Assembly (NCBI GenBank): GCA_045640905.1
Contig: JAZUFW010000064.1
Location: forward strand, 1-30,591
Source: JAILLW01 sp045640905
GTDB lineage: Bacteria; Bacillota; Clostridia; Lachnospirales; Lachnospiraceae
Length of the DNA stretch: 30,591 nt
Direction of reading: 5' to 3'
In this document: positions 16,131-23,356 of the stretch, in pieces
Layout of the letters: the number at the start of each line of letters is the position of its first letter
Position numbering within the stretch: the stretch's first letter is position 1
The notes under the pieces: generated by a model
Seen by the model: only the letters and a program-made list of their open reading frames with translations
What the model was told of the DNA's origin: nothing
Databases searched by the model: none
Program-made: the position numbers and the translations under genes

Positions 16131-16928
16131 ATGGATAAGTTAAGAGTAAAGCAATATTTTGAGCGGATTGGGCTTACGATGCCGGAAAATTCGGTTCAGG
16201 ACGGAAAGTTTCTGGAGCAGATATACCGTGCGCAAGTCACCCATATTCCGTATGAAAATATTGACTATCTGAATCTGGAAAAAGAGGAAATCACGTCGGA
16301 CGGCCTATATAAGCAAATAGTAACGGATGGGCGCGGCGGTGTATGCTATGAACTGAATATGCTTTTGGGAGAAGTATTGAATTTTCTTGGATATGAAGCA
16401 TATCCGGTAATGGCGGATCATTACCGCACACATATGGAAAACACGGAGTATCGTCATTCCGGCTTGATTGTGAAAGACTGCGATGGCAATCTGTGGCTTT
16501 CCGATGTCGGTGATTCCTTTTCCGGGGCATTGAAACCGTTGAAACTGGTGGAAGGAATAGTACAGTATCCCGGAAACGAGGCGTATATGTTCAAAAAAAG
16601 AGAAGACGGAAGCTGGATGCTTTACGTTCAACAAAAGGGCGAGTGGGTTGCCAATTATGCGTTTAGGGAAAAGCCTGCTTCACTTCAGGAACTGACATAT
16701 TTTAAGTTGGTCGCCATGAATCCGGAAATACCGTTTACACGCGAAGAATTGTTCCATATCCGCACAGATGACGGATATCGGCTTTTGAGGGGCAGGGTTT
16801 ACTGCGAAAAGAACAAACTGGAGAAAATTGTCCGCACAGTAGAGGACAGTGAACTTGAAAGTATTTATGCTCTTTTCGGCTTGCGGTTCCCTTATACCTC
16901 GTACAAAAAGAAAAGCCTTAATGTGTAG
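16131..16928 (+). CDS. arylamine N-acetyltransferase (NAT) homologue, third copy
   Basis: The 265-residue protein starts 24 bp after the preceding NAT gene. The catalytic triad is complete: GRGGVCYELNMLLG with Cys72 (closest of the three to the canonical RGGxCxExN), RHSGLIV with His109, and WLSDVGDSF with Asp125. IPYENIDYL is at residues 40-48. The C-terminus ends in a basic tail (YKKKSLNV) after ALFGLRF. It is the last gene of the plus operon; no hairpin terminator is obvious in the 156 bp before the next gene. Three diverged NATs in one cluster suggest different acyl donors or acceptors rather than simple xenobiotic acetylation. Confidence 0.9.
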   Translation: MDKLRVKQYFERIGLTMPENSVQDGKFLEQIYRAQVTHIPYENIDYLNLEKEEITSDGLYKQIVTDGRGGVCYELNMLLGEVLNFLGYEAYPVMADHYRTHMENTEYRHSGLIVKDCDGNLWLSDVGDSFSGALKPLKLVEGIVQYPGNEAYMFKKREDGSWMLYVQQKGEWVANYAFREKPASLQELTYFKLVAMNPEIPFTREELFHIRTDDGYRLLRGRVYCEKNKLEKIVRTVEDSELESIYALFGLRFPYTSYKKKSLNV

Positions 16929-16973
16929 TTGCATTAATAATAACTCTGTGGATTAGGAAGAAGCCGGAGAATA

Positions 16974-17042
16974 TGCATCTTACAATGAAATAGTGCATCT
17001 TACAGCCGAATCGATTGAACTAACTTAAATTGTTGTTATAGT
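16974..17042 (+). promoter_or_regulatory. extended -10 promoter with upstream direct repeats, probable LytTR-controlled site
   Basis: An 11-bp sequence, TGCATCTTACA, occurs twice (16974-16984 and 16994-17004), exactly 20 bp apart, i.e. about two helix turns. Ten bases further lies TTGAAC (17015-17020), then a 16-bp spacer and TATAGT (17037-17042) with an extended -10 TGT just before it. Paired direct repeats immediately upstream of -35 are how LytTR regulators such as HdrR and BrsR bind; a LytTR gene lies in the operon driven by this promoter. Confidence 0.65.
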
Positions 17043-17084
17043 AGTCAATAACGAAGACATTTTAGGTTATTTTTGGAGGCGGAG

Positions 17085-17870
17085 ATGAATAAGATTTATG
17101 AAAAAAACGAAGTAACTTTTGCAATTCTTTTGATAGTAATATATGTGGTGGGAACGTCTGTGGCAGAGGCTGTTTCACAGACTATCGGGAGTGGCAAACT
17201 CATCCCTTGCATATTTCATGTTGTGTTTAGTGCGATTTTGCTTATATGGATTAAAAAGAAGGATTTGATTAAGAAGTACGGACTTGTACTTCCAAAGTAC
17301 AATCTTAAAAAAGTATGGTTTTTCATTCCGCTTTTTGTTGTCGCCTTTTTCGGTATGATACCCGGAATACAGGTTCAGTATTCTGCAATTGAAACGGTGC
17401 TTTTTGTAATCAGTATGCTGTGTGTGGGATTCCTTGAGGAAATCATTTTTCGAGGCTTTTTGTTCTTGGGAATGGCAAAGAATAATTTACGTGCAGCGAT
17501 AATCGTTTCGTCAATTACATTCGGAATCGGTCATATAGTGAATCTACTAAACGGAAAGGAACTGTTTGGAACTTTGATGCAGATTATCTTTGCGGTTGCT
17601 GTCGGATTTGCGCTGGTGATTCTCTTTTATAGGGGAAAAAGCATTCTCCCCTGTGTTATTTTCCACGGACTGAACAATGCTCTTTCGGCATTTGAAATGT
17701 CCAATGAACAGGCGGCTTCGGCACTTTCTGTGGATGTTTCGAAATTTGAATTGATTGTCGTTGCATTTTTGGTAGTTGTTTTAGTAGTATATTCAATATA
17801 TCTACTTAAAAAGTTCAATTGTGCAGAGGTCACTAATGGAAATAAAAATAGTTCAGATTCCAACAGATGA
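17085..17870 (+). CDS. CPBP family intramembrane metalloprotease (Abi/Rce1-like)
   Basis: The 261-residue protein starts at ATG 17085 after GGAGG (17075-17079). It has about seven to eight hydrophobic segments. The three CPBP motifs are present: FLEEIIFRGF (EExxxR, about residues 117-126), FGIGHIVNLLNG (with the His) and CVIFHGLNNAL (His/Asn). These Glu and His residues form the intramembrane metal site in this family. Members process prenylated proteins or peptides, and in Gram-positive bacteria they are often linked to bacteriocin immunity or peptide maturation. The 3' end overlaps the LytTR gene start by 35 bp, so the two are coupled. A C-terminal soluble tail is Asn/Ser rich. Confidence 0.9.
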   Translation: MNKIYEKNEVTFAILLIVIYVVGTSVAEAVSQTIGSGKLIPCIFHVVFSAILLIWIKKKDLIKKYGLVLPKYNLKKVWFFIPLFVVAFFGMIPGIQVQYSAIETVLFVISMLCVGFLEEIIFRGFLFLGMAKNNLRAAIIVSSITFGIGHIVNLLNGKELFGTLMQIIFAVAVGFALVILFYRGKSILPCVIFHGLNNALSAFEMSNEQAASALSVDVSKFELIVVAFLVVVLVVYSIYLLKKFNCAEVTNGNKNSSDSNR

Positions 17871-18288
17871 AAAAGAAATTCTGCAGATTCGATGTCATCA
17901 GGTTTCTGATGAAGTTAAAGAAATAGTATCATTCGTAAAATCAAGGCAGGGAGTTCTGAGCGGAAAGCGTGACGGCAATATATGCGAAATCCCGGTCATG
18001 GATGTATATTATATCGAAGCTGTAGATAACCGTTCATTCCTGTATACCGCATCCGAAAGCTATGAGATTAATATGCGAATATACGAACTGGAAGAGATGC
18101 TCAACAAGGATTCTTTTGTCAGAGTTCAAAAGGGAATGATATTGAATCTAATGAAGATAAAATCCATAAAACCCGGATTGAGTGGAAGATATGTTGCCAT
18201 GCTTTCGAACAAGGAAGAAGTCATCATCTCGAGAAGCTATGTTTCGGCTTTCAAGACGGTTTTGAAAGGAGGCAGATCTGCAAAATGA
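17836..18288 (+). CDS. LytTR-family DNA-binding transcriptional regulator
   Basis: The 150-residue protein is placed at ATG 17836 (AGAGGT upstream); a GTG at 17821 in frame is less likely. There is no receiver domain: an N-terminal region of about 45 residues is followed by the LytTR domain, with EIPVMDVYYIEAVDNRS, then LEEMLNKDSFVRVQKGMILNLMKIKSI, and EVIISRSYVSAFK near the end. This is the architecture of stand-alone LytTR regulators that are paired with a membrane protein that restrains them. The next gene (DUF3021-type) overlaps by ATGA and is the probable partner. Direct repeats at 16974-17004 upstream of the operon promoter are a likely binding site, giving positive autoregulation. Confidence 0.92.
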   Translation: MEIKIVQIPTDEKEILQIRCHQVSDEVKEIVSFVKSRQGVLSGKRDGNICEIPVMDVYYIEAVDNRSFLYTASESYEINMRIYELEEMLNKDSFVRVQKGMILNLMKIKSIKPGLSGRYVAMLSNKEEVIISRSYVSAFKTVLKGGRSAK

Positions 18289-18707
18289 AAAGAAAATTAG
18301 AACAGGCTGTTAATTTGTATTTTATGCTGGTTACCTTTATTTCGATTTTACTGATGATTCTGGGACTTGCATTTGATTTGAATCGTACCTTAAGCTACTC
18401 GGTATTCGCTTCACCTCTCATTTATGCGGCTATTGGGGTAATTCCCGTGTTTTTGCCGCAAAAGAAAGCGGAGCCGAGTGTAAAAACCTTGATAATAAGA
18501 AGAATACTCGGTTTGTTGATAATCGAGGCAATAGTTCTTTTGCTTGCTTTTACGGCTGATACAATACCTACACAAAAGAGTGGAGTTGTAGTGGGAATAA
18601 GTGTCGGAATTGTTATAATATTTATTCTGACGGATATCATTGAATATATGTACGAACGCAGCAAAGCTGCCGAACTGAATAAATTATTGGAAGACTACCG
18701 CAATTAG
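18285..18707 (+). CDS. DUF3021-type four-helix membrane protein, probable LytTR partner
   Basis: The 140-residue protein has an ATGA overlap with the LytTR gene. It shows four transmembrane segments (about residues 10-30, 38-55, 72-90 and 99-118) and a charged cytoplasmic tail (EYMYERSKAAELNKLLEDY) at the end, the usual form of DUF3021 proteins encoded next to LytTR regulators. By analogy with HdrM and BrsM of streptococcal LytTR regulatory systems, it may hold the regulator inactive at the membrane until a signal arrives. The signal is unknown. A strong terminator closes the operon downstream. Confidence 0.82.
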   Translation: MKRKLEQAVNLYFMLVTFISILLMILGLAFDLNRTLSYSVFASPLIYAAIGVIPVFLPQKKAEPSVKTLIIRRILGLLIIEAIVLLLAFTADTIPTQKSGVVVGISVGIVIIFILTDIIEYMYERSKAAELNKLLEDYRN

Positions 18708-18765
18708 TTCACAAAATGAAAGTGAAGGTGAACTTAATTTGAGGTCGGAAGGCGATGAGTTACAC

Positions 18766-18802
18766 AAGAGTCAGGTGCTAATAATAAGCACCTGACTCTT
18801 TA
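18766..18802 (+). terminator. strong rho-independent terminator
   Basis: AAGAGTCAGGTGCT (from 18766) pairs with AGCACCTGACTCTT (to 18800) around a short ATAATA-type loop, followed by TTATT. The stem is about 14 bp and near perfect. It ends the CPBP-LytTR-DUF3021 operon. Confidence 0.9.
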
Positions 18803-18829
18803 TTATGAAAATGTGCTTTACAAACGGTG

Positions 18830-18869
18830 ACTGACATGTTATTTTAATATTGAAACTAACATGTTAGTT
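18830..18869. promoter_or_regulatory. two operator-like palindromes in the GntR leader
   Basis: AACTAACATGTTAGTT (18854-18869) is a perfect 16-bp palindrome. A near copy, ACTGACATGTTATTT (18830-18844), matches 13 of 15 bases, and the centres are 25 bp apart. They lie over and just after a possible promoter (TTTACA at 18817-18822, 17 bp, TATTTT at 18840-18845). This suggests autoregulation by the GntR/FCD protein. The same palindrome contains the ATG at 18861, which argues against that ATG being the start codon. Confidence 0.6.
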
Positions 18870-18902
18870 GAATGGTGCGCAGTATCGGAAAGGGACAGAA
18901 TA

Positions 18903-19571
18903 TTGGATAGTTCACTTAATCAAGCAACTTATGAAAGACTTAAAAAAGATATATTGTCATTTGAACTGGAACCGGGAGATTCGGTTTCGGCAGCAAAAAT
19001 AGCAGACAGATACAATGTTTCAAGAACTCCGGCCAGAGAGGCACTGGTTAAACTGGAAACAGAAGGACTTATTGATATTTATCCTCAATCAAAATCATTG
19101 ATATCGAAAATTGATTTGGACAAGGCAAAACAGGAATGGTTTATCAGACGTTCGCTTGAAATCGGCATGGTTGAAAAAGTATGTCGAAACATAACCAAAA
19201 AGGATTTGAGCGAAATGAAGAAGTACAACAAAGCCATGCTTTCTTTTTCAGGGATGGAAAGGAGCCATGAGAATGCTTACAACTATCAAATGGCTGATAA
19301 TGCATTTCATGCGGTTACTTACAGGGTATCGGGAGAATATCTGGCAGCTACCGTTATTTCCAATACGATGGCTCACTATTCGAGGCTGAGGTTCCTTACG
19401 GATTTGGATGATTTTTATCAGGACAGAACGGTAATGGGTCATGAAAAACTGATATCTTTACTGGAAACTAAAGATGTTGAAGGCTATAGAGACGCTGTGA
19501 TTACTCACTTAGGGCATATCATCAACGACATAGAAGACTTGGAAAAGAAGTATCCCGCATATTTTGCCTAA
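18903..19571 (+). CDS. GntR family (FadR/FCD-type) transcriptional regulator of uronate genes
   Basis: I place the start at TTG 18903 because AAAGGGA lies 7 bases upstream and the protein then begins MDSSLNQATYERLKKDI, as typical for the family. The ATG at 18861 is in frame but sits in an operator-like palindrome with no ribosome binding site. The 222-residue protein has an N-terminal winged helix: YERLKKDILSFELEPGDSVS, AKIADRYNVSRTPAREALVKLETEGLI, then the wing. An all-helical FCD ligand domain follows, with NAFHAVTYRVSGE, and H residues in MGHEKLISLLE and THLGHI that usually bind metal. Effectors of such regulators are often uronates or their breakdown products, in line with uxaC, kdgA and kdgK downstream. 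Confidence 0.9.
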   Translation: MDSSLNQATYERLKKDILSFELEPGDSVSAAKIADRYNVSRTPAREALVKLETEGLIDIYPQSKSLISKIDLDKAKQEWFIRRSLEIGMVEKVCRNITKKDLSEMKKYNKAMLSFSGMERSHENAYNYQMADNAFHAVTYRVSGEYLAATVISNTMAHYSRLRFLTDLDDFYQDRTVMGHEKLISLLETKDVEGYRDAVITHLGHIINDIEDLEKKYPAYFA

Positions 19572-19619
19572 GTGGATATTTCTACATGAATTAGGAGATA
19601 ATTAAACAGGGCGTAACCT

Positions 19620-19637
19620 TATAATTGGTTTACATAA
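19620..19637 (+). promoter_or_regulatory. probable uxaC promoter -10 with operator-like sequence
   Basis: TATAAT at 19620-19625 is followed after 2 bases by GTTTACATAA (19628-19637), where transcription would begin. The same 10 bases recur ahead of kdgA (21130-21139), where they form half of an inverted repeat. No convincing -35 is seen. The position over the start site suggests repression. Confidence 0.45.
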
Positions 19638-19663
19638 CACAAAATCGAGGAAGGCGAATTAAT

Positions 19664-21085
19664 ATGAAAGCATTTATGGATGAAAATTTTTTGTTAAGCA
19701 CTAAGACCGCACAGCATCTTTACAATGAATATGCCAACATGAAAAAGATACCTGTTATCGATTATCATTGCCATATTAATCCTCAAGAGATATACGAGGA
19801 CAGACAGTTTGAAAATATTACCCAGGTGTGGCTCGGAGGCGACCATTACAAATGGAGACAGATGCGTACCTGCGGTGTGGAGGAAAAGTATATTACGGGA
19901 AATGCTTCGGATTACGAGAAGTTCGAAAAGTGGGCGGAGTGTATGCCTAAATTGATAGGAAACCCTCTTTACCATTGGTCACATTATGAACTTAAATACT
20001 ACTTCGAATACGAAGGAAATCTCAATCCTTCAACATGCAAAGAAGTATGGGATACCGTCAATGCCAAACTTAACACTCCGGAATTTTCAGTCAGAAACCT
20101 CATTAAGAAATCGAATGTTAAGCTTATCTGCACAACAGATGATCCGATTGATTCTTTGGAGTGGCATCAGAAAATCAAGGCAGATAAAGATTTCGATGTT
20201 CAGGTATTGCCGGCTTGGAGACCTGACAAGGCTATGAATATTGAAAAGAAAGATTTTGGGAAATACATTAATAAACTGTCTGAGGTGTCAGGTATTAAAA
20301 TAGACGGATTTGAGGCATTGAAGGAAGCCCTCGTTAAACGTATTGATTATTTTGCTCAAAACGGCTGTACAGTATCCGACCATGGACTCGAATATGTAAT
20401 GTATTGTCCTGTTACAGACGAAGAAGCAGATTCCGTATTCAAAAAGGCATTGTCAGGAGAAAACGTATCCAAAGAGGAAGAACTGAAATACAAAACAGCG
20501 TTTATGATTTTCATGGCCGGCGAATATCAAAAGAGAAACTGGGTAATGCAGCTTCATTACGGATGCAAGAGAGACAACAATGAGTACATGTTCGAAAAAA
20601 TCGGACCGGACACAGGATTTGACTGCATCAGCAATTATACGCCTTCTTCGCAATTGGCAGATTTCTTAAATGCTATAAACCGCGAAGGCAACGTGCCCAA
20701 GACCATACTATATTCACTCAATCCGCAGGATAATGCGGCTATAGGAACCGTAATCGGCTGCTTCCAGGGCGGCGGAATCAAGAACAGAATACAGCAGGGC
20801 TCTGCATGGTGGTTCAATGATCACTTCACAGGAATGACAGAGCAGATGAGATCCTTTGCCAGCCTGTCATGCTTAGGAAACTTTATAGGAATGCTGACAG
20901 ATTCCAGATCCTTCCTTTCGTACACGCGTCATGATTATTTCAGACGAATTATGTGCGAACTTATTGGAAACTGGGTGGAGAACGGCGAATATCCAAACGA
21001 TGATGAACTCCTTTCTCCGATCGTTAAAGGTATTTCATATAACAATACCGTAGAGTATTTTGGATTTGACTTGAAGACCGTATAG
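19664..21085 (+). CDS. uxaC: glucuronate (uronate) isomerase
   Basis: The 473-residue protein starts at ATG 19664 after GAGGAAGG. It converts D-glucuronate to D-fructuronate, and D-galacturonate to D-tagaturonate, in the cytoplasm. The amidohydrolase-fold metal site DYHCHINP is at about residues 27-34. Other family marks are LGGDHYKWRQMRTCGV, ICTTDDPIDSLEWH, VLPAWRPDKA, SDHGLEYV, MQLHYGC, and near the end GGGIKNRIQQGSAWWFNDH and SRSFLSYTRHDYFRRIMC. Length and motif order match UxaC throughout. The gene stands between its likely GntR regulator and the KDG-cleaving genes. The intermediate steps of the pathway (fructuronate reductase and mannonate dehydratase) are not in the window. Confidence 0.96.
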   Translation: MKAFMDENFLLSTKTAQHLYNEYANMKKIPVIDYHCHINPQEIYEDRQFENITQVWLGGDHYKWRQMRTCGVEEKYITGNASDYEKFEKWAECMPKLIGNPLYHWSHYELKYYFEYEGNLNPSTCKEVWDTVNAKLNTPEFSVRNLIKKSNVKLICTTDDPIDSLEWHQKIKADKDFDVQVLPAWRPDKAMNIEKKDFGKYINKLSEVSGIKIDGFEALKEALVKRIDYFAQNGCTVSDHGLEYVMYCPVTDEEADSVFKKALSGENVSKEEELKYKTAFMIFMAGEYQKRNWVMQLHYGCKRDNNEYMFEKIGPDTGFDCISNYTPSSQLADFLNAINREGNVPKTILYSLNPQDNAAIGTVIGCFQGGGIKNRIQQGSAWWFNDHFTGMTEQMRSFASLSCLGNFIGMLTDSRSFLSYTRHDYFRRIMCELIGNWVENGEYPNDDELLSPIVKGISYNNTVEYFGFDLKTV

Positions 21086-21122
21086 ACGGCTGACGATGTA
21101 TTAAAAGTAGAAATGAAAGATG

Positions 21123-21139
21123 TTATGTAGTTTACATAA
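21123..21139. promoter_or_regulatory. operator-like inverted repeat upstream of kdgA
   Basis: TTATGTAGTTTACATAA is an inverted repeat with 6-bp arms and a 5-bp centre, ending 13 bp before the kdgA start. Its right half, GTTTACATAA, also lies at the uxaC promoter (19628-19637). It could be the binding site of the upstream GntR regulator or of a global regulator. Confidence 0.5.
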
Positions 21140-21152
21140 AGTGGAGGTGCAT

Positions 21153-22115
21153 ATGAATTCTATTTTGGAACAGATTCAAAAATTGGGAATAGTACCGGTG
21201 GTCGTTTTAAACGATGTATCCGAGGCTGAACCTGTAGCGAAGGCTTTGTGTGCGGGAGGACTGCCTGTTGCGGAAGTTACATTCAGAACAGATGCGGCAG
21301 AAGAGTCAATTAAAGTTATGGCTCAGAAATTCCCGCAGATGCTGATCGGAGCGGGAACGGTTCTTACTGTTGAACAGGTAGACAGAGCAGTCAATGCCGG
21401 CGCCAAGTTTATAGTAAGTCCGGGATTTAATCCGAAAGTGGTACAGTATTGTCTTGACAAAAACATACCTGTTTGCCCGGGATGCAATAATCCTTCCAAC
21501 ATGGAGCAGGCACTTGAAATGGGACTTGATGTAGTTAAGTTTTTCCCTGCAGAACAGTCGGGAGGAATTAAGGCGATTAAGGCTATGGCTGCACCGTATG
21601 TTAATCTCAAATTCATGCCGACGGGCGGAATTAATGCTGCCAATATCAATGACTATTTATCATTTAAAAAGGTAATTGCCTGCGGTGGTTCCTGGATGGT
21701 TTCGGGCGACTTAATAGCCAATAAAGAATTCGATAAAATAGAAGAGTTGACGCGTGAAGCGGTGATGACGGTACACGGTTTCGAACTTTTGCATATCGGA
21801 ATTAATTGCGAGAGCGAAAACGAAGCAGGCCAAACCGCCGACTATTTTGAAAAGATGTTTGGATTTACCAAAAGAACAGGTCCGATTTCTTCGTTTGCAG
21901 GCAAAGGAATCGAAGCCATGAATGCACCCGGCAGAGGAAGCAAGGGGCATATAGCCATAGCATGCAACAACATTCACAGAGCGATAGCCTACTTTGATGC
22001 CATGGGAATCAAGGTCGATGAAAACTCATTTATGTATAATGACAAAAAGGAACTGAGATTGGCATATCTGCCGGGTGAAGTTTCGGGATTTGCCGTTCAT
22101 TTAAGTCAGAAATAA
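21153..22115 (+). CDS. kdgA: KDPG/KHG aldolase fused to a C-terminal VOC (glyoxalase-like) domain
   Basis: The 320-residue protein starts at ATG 21153 after GGAGGTG. Residues 1-205 are a class I KDPG aldolase, cleaving 2-keto-3-deoxy-6-phosphogluconate to pyruvate and glyceraldehyde 3-phosphate: VAEVTFRT (catalytic Glu), IGAGTVLT, IVSPGFN, VCPGCNNPSN, VVKFFPAEQSGG with the Schiff-base Lys near 130, and FMPTGGIN. From about 207 to 320 there is an added domain of about 115 residues (HGFELLHIGINC, AGQTADYFEKMFGFT, AIAYFDAMGIKVD, and AVHLSQK at the end) with the pattern of a vicinal-oxygen-chelate fold. Classic KDPG aldolases stop near residue 210. The role of the tail is unknown. It is next to kdgK, 17 bp downstream. 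Confidence 0.93.
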   Translation: MNSILEQIQKLGIVPVVVLNDVSEAEPVAKALCAGGLPVAEVTFRTDAAEESIKVMAQKFPQMLIGAGTVLTVEQVDRAVNAGAKFIVSPGFNPKVVQYCLDKNIPVCPGCNNPSNMEQALEMGLDVVKFFPAEQSGGIKAIKAMAAPYVNLKFMPTGGINAANINDYLSFKKVIACGGSWMVSGDLIANKEFDKIEELTREAVMTVHGFELLHIGINCESENEAGQTADYFEKMFGFTKRTGPISSFAGKGIEAMNAPGRGSKGHIAIACNNIHRAIAYFDAMGIKVDENSFMYNDKKELRLAYLPGEVSGFAVHLSQK

Positions 22116-22132
22116 AGGAGAGATAGAGAATA

Positions 22133-23164
22133 ATGAAAAAAATTATAACAATGGGCGAAATAATGCTTCGTCTTTCAACACCGAATAATGAAAGATTTAT
22201 TCAGGCAGATGAGTTTGATGTAAACTATGGCGGCGGAGAAGCAAACGTAGCTGTATCGTTGGCCAATTACGGGTATGATACGGAGTTTGTAACGGCAGTA
22301 CCTAACAATCCGATAGGTGAGTGCGCAGTAGCAGCACTTCGTAAGTATAACGTAGGAACCAAATACATTTCCCGTTCCGGTGAAAGACTCGGTATATATT
22401 ATCTGGAATCAGGTTCTGCAATGCGTGCATCAAATGTCGTTTATGACAGAGCTCACAGTTCAATATCCGAAGCAGGTGAGGATGAGTTTGATTTTAAAGA
22501 GATTTTCAAGGATGCTGACTGGTTCCACTTTACGGGAATCACGCCGGCTGTTTCAGATAAAGCTGCAAAACTTACAAAGGCTGCATGCATCGCTGCCAAG
22601 GAAGCGGGTGTAACCGTTTCCTGCGATTTGAACTTCAGAAAGAAGCTCTGGACCAGCGAGAAAGCCAAAGAAGTAATGACGGATCTAATGCAGTATGTGG
22701 ATGTCTGTATCGGAAACGAAGAGGATGCCGAGAAGGTTCTTGGTTTTAAGGCCAAAGCTACAGACGTAACCAAGGGTGAACTCAATCTCGCAGGGTATGA
22801 AGATGTATTCAATCAAATGGCAGACAGATTCGGCTTTAAATACATCATTTCATCATTGAGACAGTCATATTCCGCATCCAACAATGGCTGGAGTGCATGC
22901 ATAATGGATGGTAAGTCACGCGAATTTTATCATTCAAAAACATATACAATTCTTCCCATCGTTGACCGTGTGGGCGGCGGAGATTCGTTCGCGGCCGGAT
23001 GCATCTGCGGATTACTTGATGAAAAATCAATGCAGGATGCTCTTGAGTTCGGTGTAGCCGCATCAGCATTAAAGCATACAATTCCCGGAGATTTCAATTT
23101 CGTTACACGTGCTGAAGTTGATGCTTTGGCAGGTGGCGACGGTTCGGGCCGAGTACAAAGATAA
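22133..23164 (+). CDS. kdgK: 2-keto-3-deoxygluconate kinase (PfkB family)
   Basis: The 343-residue protein starts at ATG 22133 after GGAGAG. It phosphorylates 2-keto-3-deoxygluconate to KDPG with ATP, supplying the aldolase encoded just upstream. PfkB/ribokinase features: VNYGGGEANVAVSLANYG (substrate side, about residues 30-47), RLGIYYLESGSAMRASNVVYDR, SCDLNFRKKLW, IGNEEDAEKVLG, and the C-terminal signature VDRVGGGDSFAAGCICGLL with the catalytic Asp (the usual GAGD is GGGD). Length fits the family. Substrate assignment rests on sequence style and on the neighbouring uxaC and kdgA. A terminator follows, so it closes the uronate operon. Confidence 0.92.
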   Translation: MKKIITMGEIMLRLSTPNNERFIQADEFDVNYGGGEANVAVSLANYGYDTEFVTAVPNNPIGECAVAALRKYNVGTKYISRSGERLGIYYLESGSAMRASNVVYDRAHSSISEAGEDEFDFKEIFKDADWFHFTGITPAVSDKAAKLTKAACIAAKEAGVTVSCDLNFRKKLWTSEKAKEVMTDLMQYVDVCIGNEEDAEKVLGFKAKATDVTKGELNLAGYEDVFNQMADRFGFKYIISSLRQSYSASNNGWSACIMDGKSREFYHSKTYTILPIVDRVGGGDSFAAGCICGLLDEKSMQDALEFGVAASALKHTIPGDFNFVTRAEVDALAGGDGSGRVQR

Positions 23165-23191
23165 ATCCGATTTATTCCTTTTCCTTTTTTG

Positions 23192-23221
23192 AAGGGCCGC
23201 TCTTTATGGGCGGCCTTTTCT
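23192..23221 (+). terminator. rho-independent terminator after kdgK
   Basis: GGCCGC (23195-23200) pairs with GCGGCC (23210-23215), extended by AAG against TTT, and followed by TTTTC. A TATAAT at 23226-23231 just after it may be the -10 of the next lipoprotein gene. Confidence 0.85.
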
Positions 23222-23356
23222 TTGCTATAATATTCGGTATAGATAAAACGGGAGGAAACAGCAGTATTTCGGCAGAGTTTCAGCTATAGCTTTTTCGAAA
23301 TTCCGGTTCGTATATATTGGTAGAAGCACGCCGAAAGGTAATATTTGAAATAAAAT

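Noticed and set aside
18861..18902. ATG 18861 as the start of the GntR regulator
   Set aside because: It sits inside a perfect palindrome with no ribosome binding site, and the extra residues are outside the normal family N-terminus.
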